From: Dryomyza anilis
Taxonomy: Eukaryota; Arthropoda; Insecta; Diptera; Dryomyzidae
Length of the DNA stretch: 64,000 bases
Direction: 5' to 3'
Assembly: GCA_951804985.1 (NCBI GenBank)
Contig: OX638132.1
Coordinates: 41,165,152-41,229,151 of the forward strand
Part shown: positions 11,315 to 21,122 of the stretch, piece by piece
Position numbering within the stretch: position 1 is the stretch's first letter
Layout of the letters: the number at the start of each line of letters is the position of its first letter
The notes under the pieces: model-generated
Seen by the model: the letters and a program-made list of their open reading frames with translations, nothing else
Told to the model about the DNA's origin: nothing
Databases searched by the model: none
Made by a program: the position numbers and the translations under genes

Positions 11315-12015
11315 TAAAAATATCTAATAGGTACGAACACCAATAGATATATCCTCGTTAAATTTACGGGCATTAATGAATATATTCTTTTGAGTGTAAC
11401 AATATATTTCTTTGTGTGTATTAATCATTAACAGAACTTGAGCGAATTTTCACAAGCTCTTACAAATACCCATTTGAATTGTATTATCACAAATTATCTT
11501 GTTAAATTAAATGATAGTTTTACTCGTTTTTATTTATATTAATTGACGTAATGCAGTTAATTCATTGCAAATGTGAAAATCTATATTTATGTATTTACAA
11601 ACAAAAAAAATTAAAAATTAATCAATTGTTCTTTCATTAAGTTAAACACAAATTACATTATATATTATTCAATATTTTATATGTCCTTTAATTAATATTT
11701 GTATAATTACGTGTAAGTAAAGTAATTTCATTTAAGGAATTGATTCTGTAAAATTCTTATCATAGATTTATTTAGTTTTATTCCATTTTGGTGGTTTCTT
11801 TTCGCAAAATTGTTGTTTATTTATTTACAATTCGCTGACGGCAGGATATATTTTTTATATATGATTAATTAGTTGTATATATTTTCTTAAGTTTTACAAG
11901 TCATTTTTTAAATCTTTACATCTTGAAACACATATACTAAATATTATACTATTTTAATTTAAAGATCAATTAAGGATATTGCATTTATATTATTTGAAAT
12001 ATCATCGGCTGGTCA
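11315..12015 (-). other. AT-rich 3' flank of the EF-hand exon (probable 3' UTR)
   Basis: Immediately downstream, in minus-strand sense, of the stop codon at 12016. Very AT-rich, with several TTTATT sequences on the plus strand (for example 11768 and 11818) that read AATAAA on the sense strand and could serve as poly(A) signals. No terminal repeats were seen. UTR status is inferred from position only. Confidence 0.4.
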
Positions 12016-12144
12016 TCAAAGGTCAGTATCGAACATTTGCAAAGATTTGGTTACTAAATCATCTTTAAGGCATGCTTCCAAAAATTCTTCGATTGTTATA
12101 ATTCCATCCTGATTTAAATCCAACTTGCGGAAAACACGATCAAT
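12016..12144 (-). CDS. Terminal coding exon of a KChIP-like calcium sensor
   Basis: Forty-two codons and a TGA stop on the minus strand. The peptide contains a canonical EF-hand loop, DLNQDGIITIEE, with Asp, Asn, Asp, Gly, Ile and Glu at positions 1, 3, 5, 6, 8 and 12. It is followed by FLEACLKDDLVTKSLQMFDT, which closely follows the C-terminal layout of Kv-channel-interacting proteins (helix, ESC-type turn, SLQ/F tail). A pyrimidine-rich tract ending in AG at 12145-12146 forms a convincing 3' splice site. Such proteins are small myristoylated or cytosolic neuronal calcium sensors that bind Kv4 channels; only this last EF-hand is visible. Other exons were not found in the window. The alternative is another neuronal calcium sensor family member or a duplicated exon. 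Confidence 0.78.
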   Translation of the reverse strand: MDRVFRKLDLNQDGIITIEEFLEACLKDDLVTKSLQMFDTDL

Positions 12145-12300
12145 CTTGACAAAAAGATAAAATTAAAGAGAAAAATAAATATTATGAATGATAAGTGTAT
12201 AAAATATGAATACAAATTTTATTGTTTTGGTCATATTATCATATCGTCGATGATACTATAATATCGCTTATCTACAATTGCGAATACACAGAACCAAAAC
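12145..12300 (-). other. Start of the intron upstream of the EF-hand exon
   Basis: Begins, in sense direction, with the pyrimidine tract and AG acceptor of the KChIP-like exon. How far the intron extends cannot be set because no upstream exon was found; potentially much of the repeat-rich remainder of the window is intronic. Confidence 0.4.
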
Positions 12301-12747
12301 AGCCCAGCAAAAAATTGCCAACACTGAATTCCTAAATATTCAAGTTTGATTAATTCAGACCAGAATTCATGCTTAATTTGTATGTATTATTTATGCAAAA
12401 ATCCTCAGTGAAAGTATTGAAATTATTCAGACCTGAAAACTGATAACTGAATTCATGGACGAATTTTAATAATTATTACTGTCTGAATTGTTACCAATGT
12501 ATATGCCTGAAAATGATTTTTAACAATTTGATTGAAATTTCAGACTTGAATATTTCTATGAATTTAGAAAAGTATTATGAAATTTTATACATGAATTGGC
12601 GGACATTGGGGAAGAGTTTAGTTGATTTTCAGCAGTGGGCAGAAATTATCAGGAATGCGCAGAAGTTATCGGAAAAGAATTCAAGTCTGAATAGACCTTA
12701 CATTTTCTGCTATGCAGCCAAGAATTCAGACCTTCATTTTCTGCTGT
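12301..12747. mobile_element. Possible MITE with CAGCA ends
   Basis: Bounded by CCCAGCAAAAAATT on the left and TTTTCTGCTG on the right, giving a short imperfect inverted terminus. Inside, the words ATTCAGACCTGAA and GAATTCA recur. Ends are short and no target duplication is certain. Confidence 0.35.
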
Positions 12748-12990
12748 GAGTACGTAGTGACAATGGAAAAGTACATTGTCACAATGAATATTTCATTGAA
12801 ATTGATCCAATATAAGTATAAAATTTTTCATTTGTTTTATTTATTAAAAATATGGATTGAAGCCGTATCCGAAACTGAGATCTGATATGGTATGACATTT
12901 ATGTTTGAACCTCGATATCACTGCCAAGACTCGATTGATTTCAGAAATATTTTTTTCTCTCTTTTTACATTGTCACAAAAAAGATAAAAC

Positions 12991-13720
12991 CAGTTGGGAA
13001 GGTTAGATCACATGGGAAATTTTAAAGTAGGTGTAATTATGATAGTTAGGATTATCAAAATTATAGTCGGTCTAAGCCGACTATAAATACCCTACACATA
13101 TGTGTGGTTACCATTCAAAGTGATATATAGGTCACCAGGGTATACGAATCCTGAAAATAACTACAAACATTCAATCGCTGAAGAATTTCCATTCATTTGA
13201 TACCCATATTTACAAATGGGTAGGTGTACCGAATTTCGATTTTTTTTTTTTGTGAACCACAAGTCTTTTCGCCGGAAAACATTATTATCATGTATTTGAG
13301 CATGATATCAATATATATTTGACCAAAAAAGTTTACCTAAGCACGTATACATAAAAATTGATCTTTATATGTACATTTTATATGAGGTATTTGAACATAA
13401 GTGGTCGGATCATAGGTCACAATGGACCGATCTCGCCAATTTTTTCGCACATACAGCGTAGGTATATTAGTAATCTAAGTTATAAGTTTCATTTATCTAG
13501 CTCTTCAATTTTAAAAGTCTTAGGGATTTCAACAGACAGACAGACGGACAGACAGACGGACAGACAGACGGACAGACAGACGGACAGACGGACATCGCTA
13601 AATCGACTCAGGAGGTCATGCTGATCAAGAATATATATACTTTTCCATACCGGAGATGCTTCCTTCTGGGTGTTACAAACGGCGTACCAAACTGAATATA
13701 CCCTTTCACTCTTAGTGTAG
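12991..13720 (+). mobile_element. mini-me-like Helitron-type repeat, second subfamily, copy E
   Basis: The most complete copy of this subfamily in the window. It starts CAGTTGGGAAGGTTAGATCAC. A long GACAGACAGACG array is at 13531-13591, followed by the core GATCAAGAATATATATAC and a GTGTTACAAAC block. It aligns inverted to 2835-3420 and to the three pieces of the broken copy at 57162-61555. Apparent protein frames over the array are microsatellite artefacts. Confidence 0.82.
13531..13591. repeat. (GACAGACAGACG)n microsatellite
   Basis: About five units of GACAGACAGACG, the expanded (GTCY)n tract of the surrounding mini-me-like repeat. Confidence 0.95.
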
Positions 13721-13724
13721 GTAG

Positions 13725-14635
13725 TGTAGTGTCTCAAGGAGACAAGCAGCTTTAAATTATTTCATCGGTGCCCATTGGCAATAACAACTGCAAAGCAACG
13801 AGAGCAGCGCACGTAAGCCGCAGCAGACAGCACATCGAAAAGCAGCGATAAAGCAACGAAGGAGTCAGTCTCCAGCCAGCACCAACAAATGAAGTCGCCC
13901 GTGTCCCAAGTGGACATAATTTGGTCCATCGATCTTTTTAAGACCGGCCCCGTGGAAATTGCACCGAGGGAAATTTGTAGCGCCGTCACGCATAAACAAT
14001 AGGTACGTAACTTTGTTCATTAAATTTGTATAAATTAAATGAAAGGAATTAAATAAAATGTTTCATAAATAAATTAAAATTAAAAAGTTCAATTTAAATA
14101 AACTCAAATTAAAAATTATTTCAATTCAATTCAAATACAACGCATACATACAAGTGCATATATATTATGGTTACTGGAACTGACACCGTTTTGAGTCCCG
14201 CAATAATTGCTGTGCGGCAATTGATTACATAAGTGCCTCGTGTTTTTAGAAACAGTTTTTTTTTAAAAATCTAGTGAAATTATTTAAATAATTTTTCAAT
14301 TTTAATTTATATAATTTACAAATTTCTCTTCTACGTAGTAGCAGATATTCTTCATCGTACAGTTTATAATTAATATATTTCGTATTTTTCCTGTGGCTCT
14401 TTCTGTTCTTGACAAATTTATTCGGGCAGTCGATCACCTGGTTGAATACGAGTCATATTTTTCCGCGATACCTGCTGTGAGCCATTCCATACTGTCCTTA
14501 GAATTGGAACAGTGCAAAGTTAAAGAGCTCAAAGACGCTTATGAAGATTGTCTCTCTAAAATATCAAATGATGAGGAAGATGACAACAGTGCAGTCTTAA
14601 TAAATCTTTTTACAAAATCTGAATTCGTTTAAACT
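13725..14635 (+). pseudogene. Possible BEL/Pao-like leader and gag N-terminus
   Basis: The more GC-rich stretch 13725-13990 resembles a retroelement leader, with TTTGGTCCATCGATC and GACCGGCCCC blocks. At 14393-14632 an open frame of 79 codons includes AVDHLVEYESYFSAIP and LELEQCKVKELKDAYEDC, an amphipathic helical pattern like BEL/Pao gag N-termini. No LTR, protease or polymerase accompanies it. The frame ends in TAA at 14630. The sequence between (13990-14390) is AT-rich filler. Family assignment is tentative; a host gene fragment cannot be ruled out. Confidence 0.4.
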
Positions 14636-14704
14636 AACATTATAAAATCCACTTAAACGATTGAGTTTACATAAATAAATCCACGTTCCTAAATTAAGTT
14701 AATT

Positions 14705-15483
14705 TTTATACCCTACACCTATGAGGTACAGGGTATATTAACTTTGTGCATATATTGTAACGCCCCTTAGGAGGCGTGTCCGGTATGGAAAAGTATATAT
14801 ATTCTTGATCAGCATCACTACCCGAATCCGTTTAGCCATGTCCGTCTGTCTGTCTGTCTGTCCGTCTTGCTGTCTTGCTGTCCGAATACAGAATAACTTG
14901 AGAAATACTGATCAGAATGCGATGAAATTTCGTCTCAATATATTTTAGCCAAAAGTAGGAACTGAGTTTGAAAATGAGAAAAATCGGTCAACGGACACGC
15001 CCACCTCCCATACAAGTCACTTTTATATAACTCTTTCGAAACTAATATTTGGAAAAGTATTCAAGGTATAGTTATAAAATTTAAAACGTATTGTTAGAAT
15101 TTACCTAAAAATATGTGGTCCAAAAATGGGCGTGATCTGCCCACTTTTTTTTTTCATTATTTCCCGGGTTTTCATAGTGGAAATTTGATCCGTAAATTAT
15201 TTTAAATCCAATCTACGAAATATTAGCCTTTCAAAATTTTAAATATAGGCGTGGTCCGCCCAATTATATTTTTCAAATTTTTTTTTTAGTTTTTTATACT
15301 TTATATAAATTTTTTAATTTATGGGGATATAAGACGTAAATTTCTGATATACGAACAATTAAATATTCCTCATTAATATCTCCACCAAAGGTGTAGGGTA
15401 TTCCATAGTCGGGCCCGACCGACTATAAAAATCCGCCCCATGTGACCGAACTTACCCATGTGACCTAACTTTCCCAACTCGTT
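14705..15483 (-). mobile_element. DINE-1/mini-me-like Helitron-type repeat, copy B
   Basis: Reverse-complement of copy A (849-1678) over nearly its whole length: CCCTACACCTATGAGGTACAGG foldback end, core GTATATATATTCTTGATC, a (GTCT)n run at about 14840-14862, and the closing CTAACTTTCCCAACTCGTT. Small indels separate the two copies. Confidence 0.82.
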
Positions 15484-15840
15484 AAAATTGTTTTTAATTA
15501 AAAATCACATATAACATGTGTCCATTATAAACAAAATTTTTGCTTTATTATATTTTTTTTATTAAATATTGTTTCCCACAAAAAAACAATATCCCAATAA
15601 AAATTGGATTATTCATTCAAAATTAAAATTTTCTTATATTTGTACTAAAAAATAATTTTTCAATAAAAAGTATTAACAAATGTTTGATGATTAACATGGG
15701 TTTATATATCGCGGATTTTGTATTTTAATTACCATGTATATTGGATACATAACCTGAAAACAGATGCATTTGAATATATGAGTTTTGTTTGAGTCTGAAG
15801 CATTTTAATATATATATATATTTTTTATAATTAACCAACG
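15484..15840. repeat. Dispersed repeat shared with 44390-44650
   Basis: Blocks such as GGATTATTCATTCAAAATTA and CAGATGCATTTGAATATATG recur in the same order and orientation at 44390-44650, just inside the right end of the hAT-like element at 39310-44760. Non-coding. Confidence 0.65.
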
Positions 15841-16257
15841 CTCAGGGGATGCCCCCTATACATGCAAAGCACAGTGTTGATCCTAAGAAGGGATGATAGG
15901 TTAAAAGGAGGGGGGAAAGATAGAGTAGTGTCGGTGAATGTTTGTTTTGAACTTGCCAATATCAAAAATGTCGGGAAAAACGGACGCTGGGAGATTGTTC
16001 CACAAACGAATTGTGCGACTGAAGAACGAATTCTCTCTATAATACGTGGTTCTGTTAAGATCCGAGTGGACTACGAAGGGGTGGGCTTGGTTTGACGCCC
16101 GAATAGAACGAGAGAACACACGACCCGGTGGAATCAGGACATGTATTTCCCTCGAACACTTGCCGTTGTAATACCTATAAAACAGGCTTACACACCCAAC
16201 GGTTCTTCGGTGCTCAAGAGAACCAATAGACGATGAAATATTTTCATCCCCTATCCA
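15841..16257 (-). pseudogene. LINE reverse transcriptase, C-terminal fragment and 3' end
   Basis: Minus-strand frame ending at 15901 encodes the extreme C-terminus of a non-LTR retrotransposon ORF2: RRTVGCVSLFYRYYNGKC, then IRASNQAHPF, and the signature SRTIRLWNNLPASVFPD found after the thumb region in Jockey/I/CR1-type proteins. Sequence downstream (15885-15841) holds a short palindromic GGGGGCATCCCC and matches 37095-37165, which marks it as the element's 3' end. The N-terminal side stops at about 16257, where an LTR fragment begins; the first residues of the frame are LTR-derived. 5'-truncated and inactive. Confidence 0.75.
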
Positions 16258-16485
16258 ATAGTGAACTAGTGCGTCTCGTGAGTGAACATTGTTAGGCAAA
16301 ATTGTATAAATTCATAAATTGATATAAGTGATTATTCTTAAATTTGTTATTTAAATAAATAAAGTTAATTAATACTAGTTGAAATAATACTAGTCAAAAC
16401 CAAATATAAGTGTGTTTTTATTTTGTGCACAATCCAGCGACACGAACTATAAGAACAGTTTTCCGTAGACTGAATTTTCGTATTA
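16258..16485 (+). repeat. 5'-truncated LTR of a gypsy-type element
   Basis: Aligns with the 3' part of the complete LTR at 17501-17962 from GTGAACTAGTGCGTCTCG onward, sharing two AATACTAGT blocks and the final TTTTCCGTAGACTGAATTT. The final bases read CGTATTA rather than CGTAACA. It is followed at once by the primer site. Confidence 0.8.
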
Positions 16486-16486
16486 T

Positions 16487-16503
16487 TGGTGTCAGAAGTG
16501 GGA
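16487..16503 (+). promoter_or_regulatory. Retroelement primer binding site
   Basis: TGGTGTCAGAAGTGGGA directly follows the LTR end, starting with TGG as required. I do not assign the tRNA with confidence. Confidence 0.65.
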
Positions 16504-16515
16504 TTGTGATACAAA

Positions 16516-16796
16516 ATGGTTAAATTTGATCAACTTAAAGTCGACCAGCTAAAGACATGAAGCGGGAATTTCTAGAAAATTCCAAACAACTCAAGAAAAT
16601 TCCAATCAGTTCAAATTAGACATCAAGCACAAACTTCTAGAAAATTCAAAACAATTTCAAGAAAATTCCAATCAGCTCAAAGTAGAGCTCTTAGAGAATT
16701 CCAACAAACATCAAATAAAAATGGAGGAAAAGATGCAGGAACATTTGAAGCAACTTCTGGAAGTTTCGAATAGACGCATGTAAATGACATGGATGT
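16516..16796 (+). pseudogene. Gypsy-type gag start, decayed
   Basis: ATG at 16516 opens 14 codons, then TGA. Beyond it, three or four degenerate repeats of a block containing TCTAGAAAATTC and TCAAGAAAATTCCAATCAG run to about 16710, corresponding to a glutamine/asparagine-rich helical gag leader. Frame is not maintained. Confidence 0.55.
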
Positions 16797-17200
16797 GAGT
16801 AGGTCTAGCGCTGAACGAGGACAAGACGAAGTTCCTTGTGTCAACAAACAAAAAAGAGTCCGTGCGTCTTGGACAAAAACTTGATTTTGACACCCACAAA
16901 TTCGACATTGTGAAGGACTTCGTCTATATGGGATTCAGCATAAACAGCAAGAACGACGTCAGCCTGGAGATCAAACGGAGAATAACTCTTGCCAACAGGT
17001 GCTACTTTGGGCTCAGTAGGCAATTGAGAAGTAGAGCCCTCTCTCGCCGGAGAAAAATAACGCTCTACAAGTCACTCATCATGCCCGTCCTACTTTATGG
17101 TGCAGAAACATGGACGCTGGCCTCCACCGATGAGGGAGTACTGGGAGCGTACGAGAGAAAGATTCTCCGTAAAATCTTTGGATCAAAATTCAGCGGCTGC
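16797..17200 (+). pseudogene. RTE-like LINE reverse transcriptase fragment
   Basis: The open frame includes LALNEDKTKFLVS-type sequence in frame just upstream of 16838, then KDFVYMGFSINSKNDVSLEI, RRITLANRCYFGLSRQLRSR and the thumb motif TLYKSLIMPVLLYGAETWTL. This set is characteristic of RTE-type and related insect LINEs. Catalytic palm motifs (YADD) lie upstream and are absent. The fragment is embedded inside an LTR element, between its gag start and its integrase. The same LINE family appears on the minus strand at 50190-50600 and 52215-52330. Confidence 0.75.
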
Positions 17201-17204
17201 GGAA

Positions 17205-17500
17205 ATCCGTTTGGAGTACCGTTGGAGCTGCATTCAGACCAAAGTAGAACTTTGAGTCTGCAGTTTTTAAGGAAGTATGCAAAGTCCTCAACATACACAA
17301 AACACGACCAACTCTATTAACCCGCAATCTGATGGTTTGATCGAAAGATTCAATCGTACTTTGGAAGAGTATCTTAGAAAAGTGGATGACAAAAATCAAA
17401 AAGATTGGGATACAAATATACCATTATTAATAATGGCTTATCGAACGGCGGTTCATGATACCACAGCAGCTTCACCATCTAAAATTGTTTTTATGTGTGT
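17205..17500 (+). pseudogene. Gypsy-type integrase fragment (412/mdg1-like)
   Basis: Begins with FGVPLELHSDQ, the second catalytic aspartate region. After a frameshift it continues with NPQSDGLIERFNRTLEEYL, carrying the third catalytic acid (E of ERFN), and ends at DTTAASPSKIVF. The DNA then passes straight into the 3' LTR at 17501, so the rest of integrase and any polypurine tract are deleted. The same family occurs at 61834-63537. Confidence 0.8.
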
Positions 17501-17962
17501 TGTTATGTATGTTTTAATTTGTTAGAAAGATACGGAAGATCATTTAGCGCACTAAGCAATGGGCGAGAAAGAGATGGAAGATTAGCACATTAAAACACAT
17601 GAGTGCGAATGAGATGCCAAACGAGTAGAAGGTTCTCGAAACATGTTGAAGCTTGTCGAAACGTGTTTAACTTCTGTATGCAGTATATAAAGGCGCCGCA
17701 TCTGATGCACAGCACTTTAGTTGTGATTTGATAGTGAACTAGTGCGTCTCGTGAGTGAACATTAACATTGTTAAGCAAAATTGTATAAATTCAGCAGTTG
17801 ATATAAGTGATTATTTTTTAAGTTGTTATTTAAATAAATAAAGTTATTTAATACTAGTTAAAATAATACTAGTCAAAACTAAATATAAATGTTTTTATTT
17901 TGTTCACAATCCCGTGATACGAACTTGTAAAAAAGTTTTCCGTAGACTGAATTTGCGTAACA
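17501..17962 (+). repeat. Complete 3' LTR of the gypsy-type element
   Basis: 462 bp beginning TGTTATGTATG and ending GCGTAACA. A TATA-like TATATAAAGG lies at 17684-17692 with a GC-rich CGCCGC block after it. Shares its 3' half with the truncated LTR at 16258-16485. Confidence 0.8.
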
Positions 17963-18053
17963 ATATAAATTTTTTACTAATATCTTTAAAAATTCCCCCA
18001 AAAGAAAATTATGGCTACAGGCCTGATGATAAGTATTGATTTTATATTAAAAT

Positions 18054-19199
18054 CAGAGTTCGTAAAAATACATTCGCGAATGAAAAAATTTCATTCTTTT
18101 CATTCTTATTCATTCGGAGAACGTATTATAAATCATAAATTTCTTACGAAAAATTCTCTCGCGTGAATTATTAGCTTTAATTCTTTTCACGAATTAATGA
18201 AACGACAAGAATATAGCTTTTATTCTTCAACGATAAGAAAGATATGATAAATTCGCATGATATTAAAATTTGCGAATGAAAACAAATGTAAATAAATGTT
18301 CTTTTTCATTCTTTTTATGTATAACTTTTTTGATAAAAAAGGAAATACTTGAAAGGTTTCTATGGACATGATATTGGATCGATTAGGATTTGGCCAGAAC
18401 GTCGTTGGAAATTTTTGAGTGAATCTGTACCAATGGGATTTTGCCAGAACGCAATTGCGTCATTACAAATCGGTTCCATTGCGATTTGGCCAGAATCCAA
18501 CTGCGTCATTGGACTATTTTTTTGACAAATTGGTTCCATTAGGATTTGGCCTGAACCCGTTTGCGTCATTGGTACTTTTTTGGGTGAATCTGTTCCAATG
18601 GTACTTGGTCAGAACCCATTTGCGTCATTGTAACTTTTTTTAGTGAATCTGTTCCAAGGGACACAACTGCGACATTGGACATTTTTTGGACAAATCGGTT
18701 GCATTGGGATTTGGCCAGAACCCAACTGCCTCATTGGAATGGAACCGATTTGTCCAAATAAAAAAAGTCCAATGACGTAGTTGGATTCTGGCCAAATCCC
18801 ATTGGAACAATTTCACTCAAAAAAGTTCAAATGACGCATTTGGGTTCTGGCCAAATCCCAATGGAACCGATTTGTCCAGAAAAATGTCCAATGACGCAGT
18901 TGGGTTCTGGCCAAATCCCAATGAAACAAAAAAAAAATGTCCATAATGCAAGTGGTTTCTGCTAAATCCTAATGAAACCAAAAATGCAATAAAATGTATG
19001 AAATAGGAATATAAAAGAATTATTCGGAATATTCTTTTTTAATCAAGAACATTTATATACATGAATTTATCATTTCATAAATTAGCGAGAGAATGAAATT
19101 CAAAGAATTTTAAACAAATTCAAAAATTCGCAAATGAAAAATTCCCAGAAAGAATATTCTTCGGAGAATGAATGTATTTCAAATATTCTACGAACCCTG
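18054..19199. mobile_element. Palindromic hAT-like element with internal tandem repeats
   Basis: Flanked by a perfect 8-bp duplication ATTAAAAT (18046-18053 and 19200-19207; T at 2, A at 7). Ends are CAGAGTTCGTAAAAATACATTC and the inverted GAATGTATTT...CGAACCCTG. Inside, about five degenerate units of roughly 60 bp built around GGTTCCATTGGGATTTGGCC (18429-18730) face inverted units (18737-18930), so the whole element folds back on itself. No transposase. Same design as 57214-58638. Confidence 0.87.
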
Positions 19200-19849
19200 A
19201 TTAAAATGAATAATAAATTTAAATACAATAGATATGAAAAATGATCGTTTTATTCTCAGAACAGTTCTAAACAAATACTCCCACAAATATTTGGGATAAA
19301 TTGTTGAATTTGCATACAAAGTGTGTTTCTTCCAATTTTGAAGGCAACATATTTGGAGAAACTGTTGAAAAAAAACACCAATATGTTGCATTCATGCCGA
19401 TTTCTCTTAAATTCTGTTCAATCATTATTTCTAGCTCAACATATGCAATGTACAATCGATTTAATTATTTGGCAATTCATAAAGGAATTGCAAAAATATT
19501 ATTGAATGTGAACATTTAACAAAAACATTAAAAATAGTGTTGGAAAACATTTTTTACACAATTTCGATTTAAAAATCTACCAAATTTAATGGTTCCGTTC
19601 AAAAGAATTAATGGCGAAGCCTCACGTAGCACGAGAGACCAATGATATAAAAGAAGGATAATTCTCCAAACAGGCGGACAGCTGGTAAACCTAATTACAA
19701 CCCAATGTGGGTTTCCGCGCAGCAATTATGTCTGTTCCACGGGAACGCCATCTATTCGATTTTAAAAAAATTTTGACCGAATTACCATGTCATATAAAAA
19801 TAATATAGTTAACAGTCACCATTAGACTGATGTGACATTTTTGAACTTT

Positions 19850-20087
19850 TATCAACCATTTTCAATTAAATTATTATTGCTTCAAATATATCACTATATA
19901 TTATTTTTACTTAACTTTCTTTTTACTTAACAATCATTGATTAAAGTTATGATTTTTAAAATTATTAATTTTTAGTTAATCGTTAAAGGTTCATGGCTTG
20001 CCAAACACATAAAATATTGATTTATTTTTACTATAGTAAATTTCACTGTCGAATTTTTTTAATTTCACTATAGCGAGTTTGAATAAC
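19850..20087. repeat. Outer part of left arm of an inverted repeat split by the retrotransposon
   Basis: Read as reverse complement, it matches the right arm at 33090-33320 in order: ATTTTATGTGTTTGG(C/T)AAGCC, TAAAAATTAATAATT, ATATATAGTGAT, CAATAATAATTTAAT. Identity is about 75-80 percent by eye. The remaining inner part of this arm lies beyond the retrotransposon at 32660-32760. Confidence 0.75.
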
Positions 20088-20562
20088 ATTATACTTACTC
20101 CTACTTTAGTACTTTAATTATTTTCCAATAAATAATATATATTTGAATTCTTTTAATTTAAACTTAGACTTTATTTCAACACTTTTTAGCTCAATATTTT
20201 TGGCTTGTTACACCTCTAAATTCTATTACACAACTCACTTAAAATTTAACTTAACTATTGTAAGAAGGCATGTTTCAAATCTACATGTTCCGGCAGAGTG
20301 CCGTGCGCAAATTCCACTCACTATTTGCTTCCGTAAGGGAAAAAGCCCTTAGCCAATCATGCTACTGCTGGTTTGACCCAGCTTCGCTCATACTGTTGCT
20401 AGTTCATTGGCTTGCTGGACTATGACACATATGTCCTACGTTGCACTTTACTGCAACGTAACGATAACTACATGAAGTAGTCATCGCGTAAGTAGGTCAC
20501 GATACGTTTATAATATCAACGTATAGTGACTTACCAAAACACACTATGTTGACTTACAACAT
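20088..20562 (-). repeat. 3' LTR of the env-bearing retrotransposon
   Basis: 475 bp matching the other LTR (32165-32659) with four base substitutions and one indel by eye, about 99 percent. The inner edge reads ACTTACAACA on the plus strand, i.e. TGTTGTAAGT in sense. Compared with the 5' LTR its outer edge lacks 21 bp, so the terminal inverted TGTT...AACA is lost here. ATTAT sits at this junction and also just outside the other LTR. Confidence 0.92.
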
Positions 20563-20579
20563 ACCTCCACCCTTATTTT
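20563..20579 (-). promoter_or_regulatory. Polypurine tract of the retrotransposon
   Basis: In sense AATAAGGGTGGAGGTA directly abuts the TGTTGTAAG start of the 3' LTR; this is the expected primer for plus-strand DNA synthesis. Confidence 0.8.
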
Positions 20580-21122
20580 AAGAAAAAATTATTATTAAAA
20601 TGAATAATAGTTTTTTCTTTTACATAATTGATATTGCCTAAAAATTATACTCTTATCAGTTTACTTAACAAGTCTTATCAATATATCTGAATATTATCTT
20701 TAAAAAAAATATATGGTAAAAATATAACAATTTATCATATTCTATTTTAAAATGACCCCACCACCGAACATTGTTTATAATGCACAGAACATTGCAGTTG
20801 GCAAAACAGTAGTTTCTTAGGTTACCGCTTTGTAATTGCTTTGTTTTGTGTTATTCTGTTGTTATTCTTATTTATATGTGCGAGCAATTATGCTTTATTT
20901 TGTGCAATGAAGTGTTTACTTGAACTTAGGCATATTCGACGATATTTTAACTAAAATACTTAATGTTTTTTTTTTTTTTCCCCATTTTTTTTATTCTTAT
21001 ATTTACTTATATATTTTTTTTTTCTTTTTCAATCCCTCTTTTGTTTTTCAATCCCTCATTTTAATAATTCTAATTTATAATATATATTGAATTTTCTTCT
21101 TGAATCCCTCATACTCATACCC

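Noticed and set aside
13489..13737. Frames rich in TDRQTDRQ and SVCLSVCL
   Set aside because: Direct translation of the GACA/GTCT microsatellite in a Helitron-like repeat.
14393..14632. Upstream exon of the EF-hand gene
   Set aside because: It lies on the plus strand, opposite to the EF-hand exon, and its helical gag-like content has no EF-hand loop.
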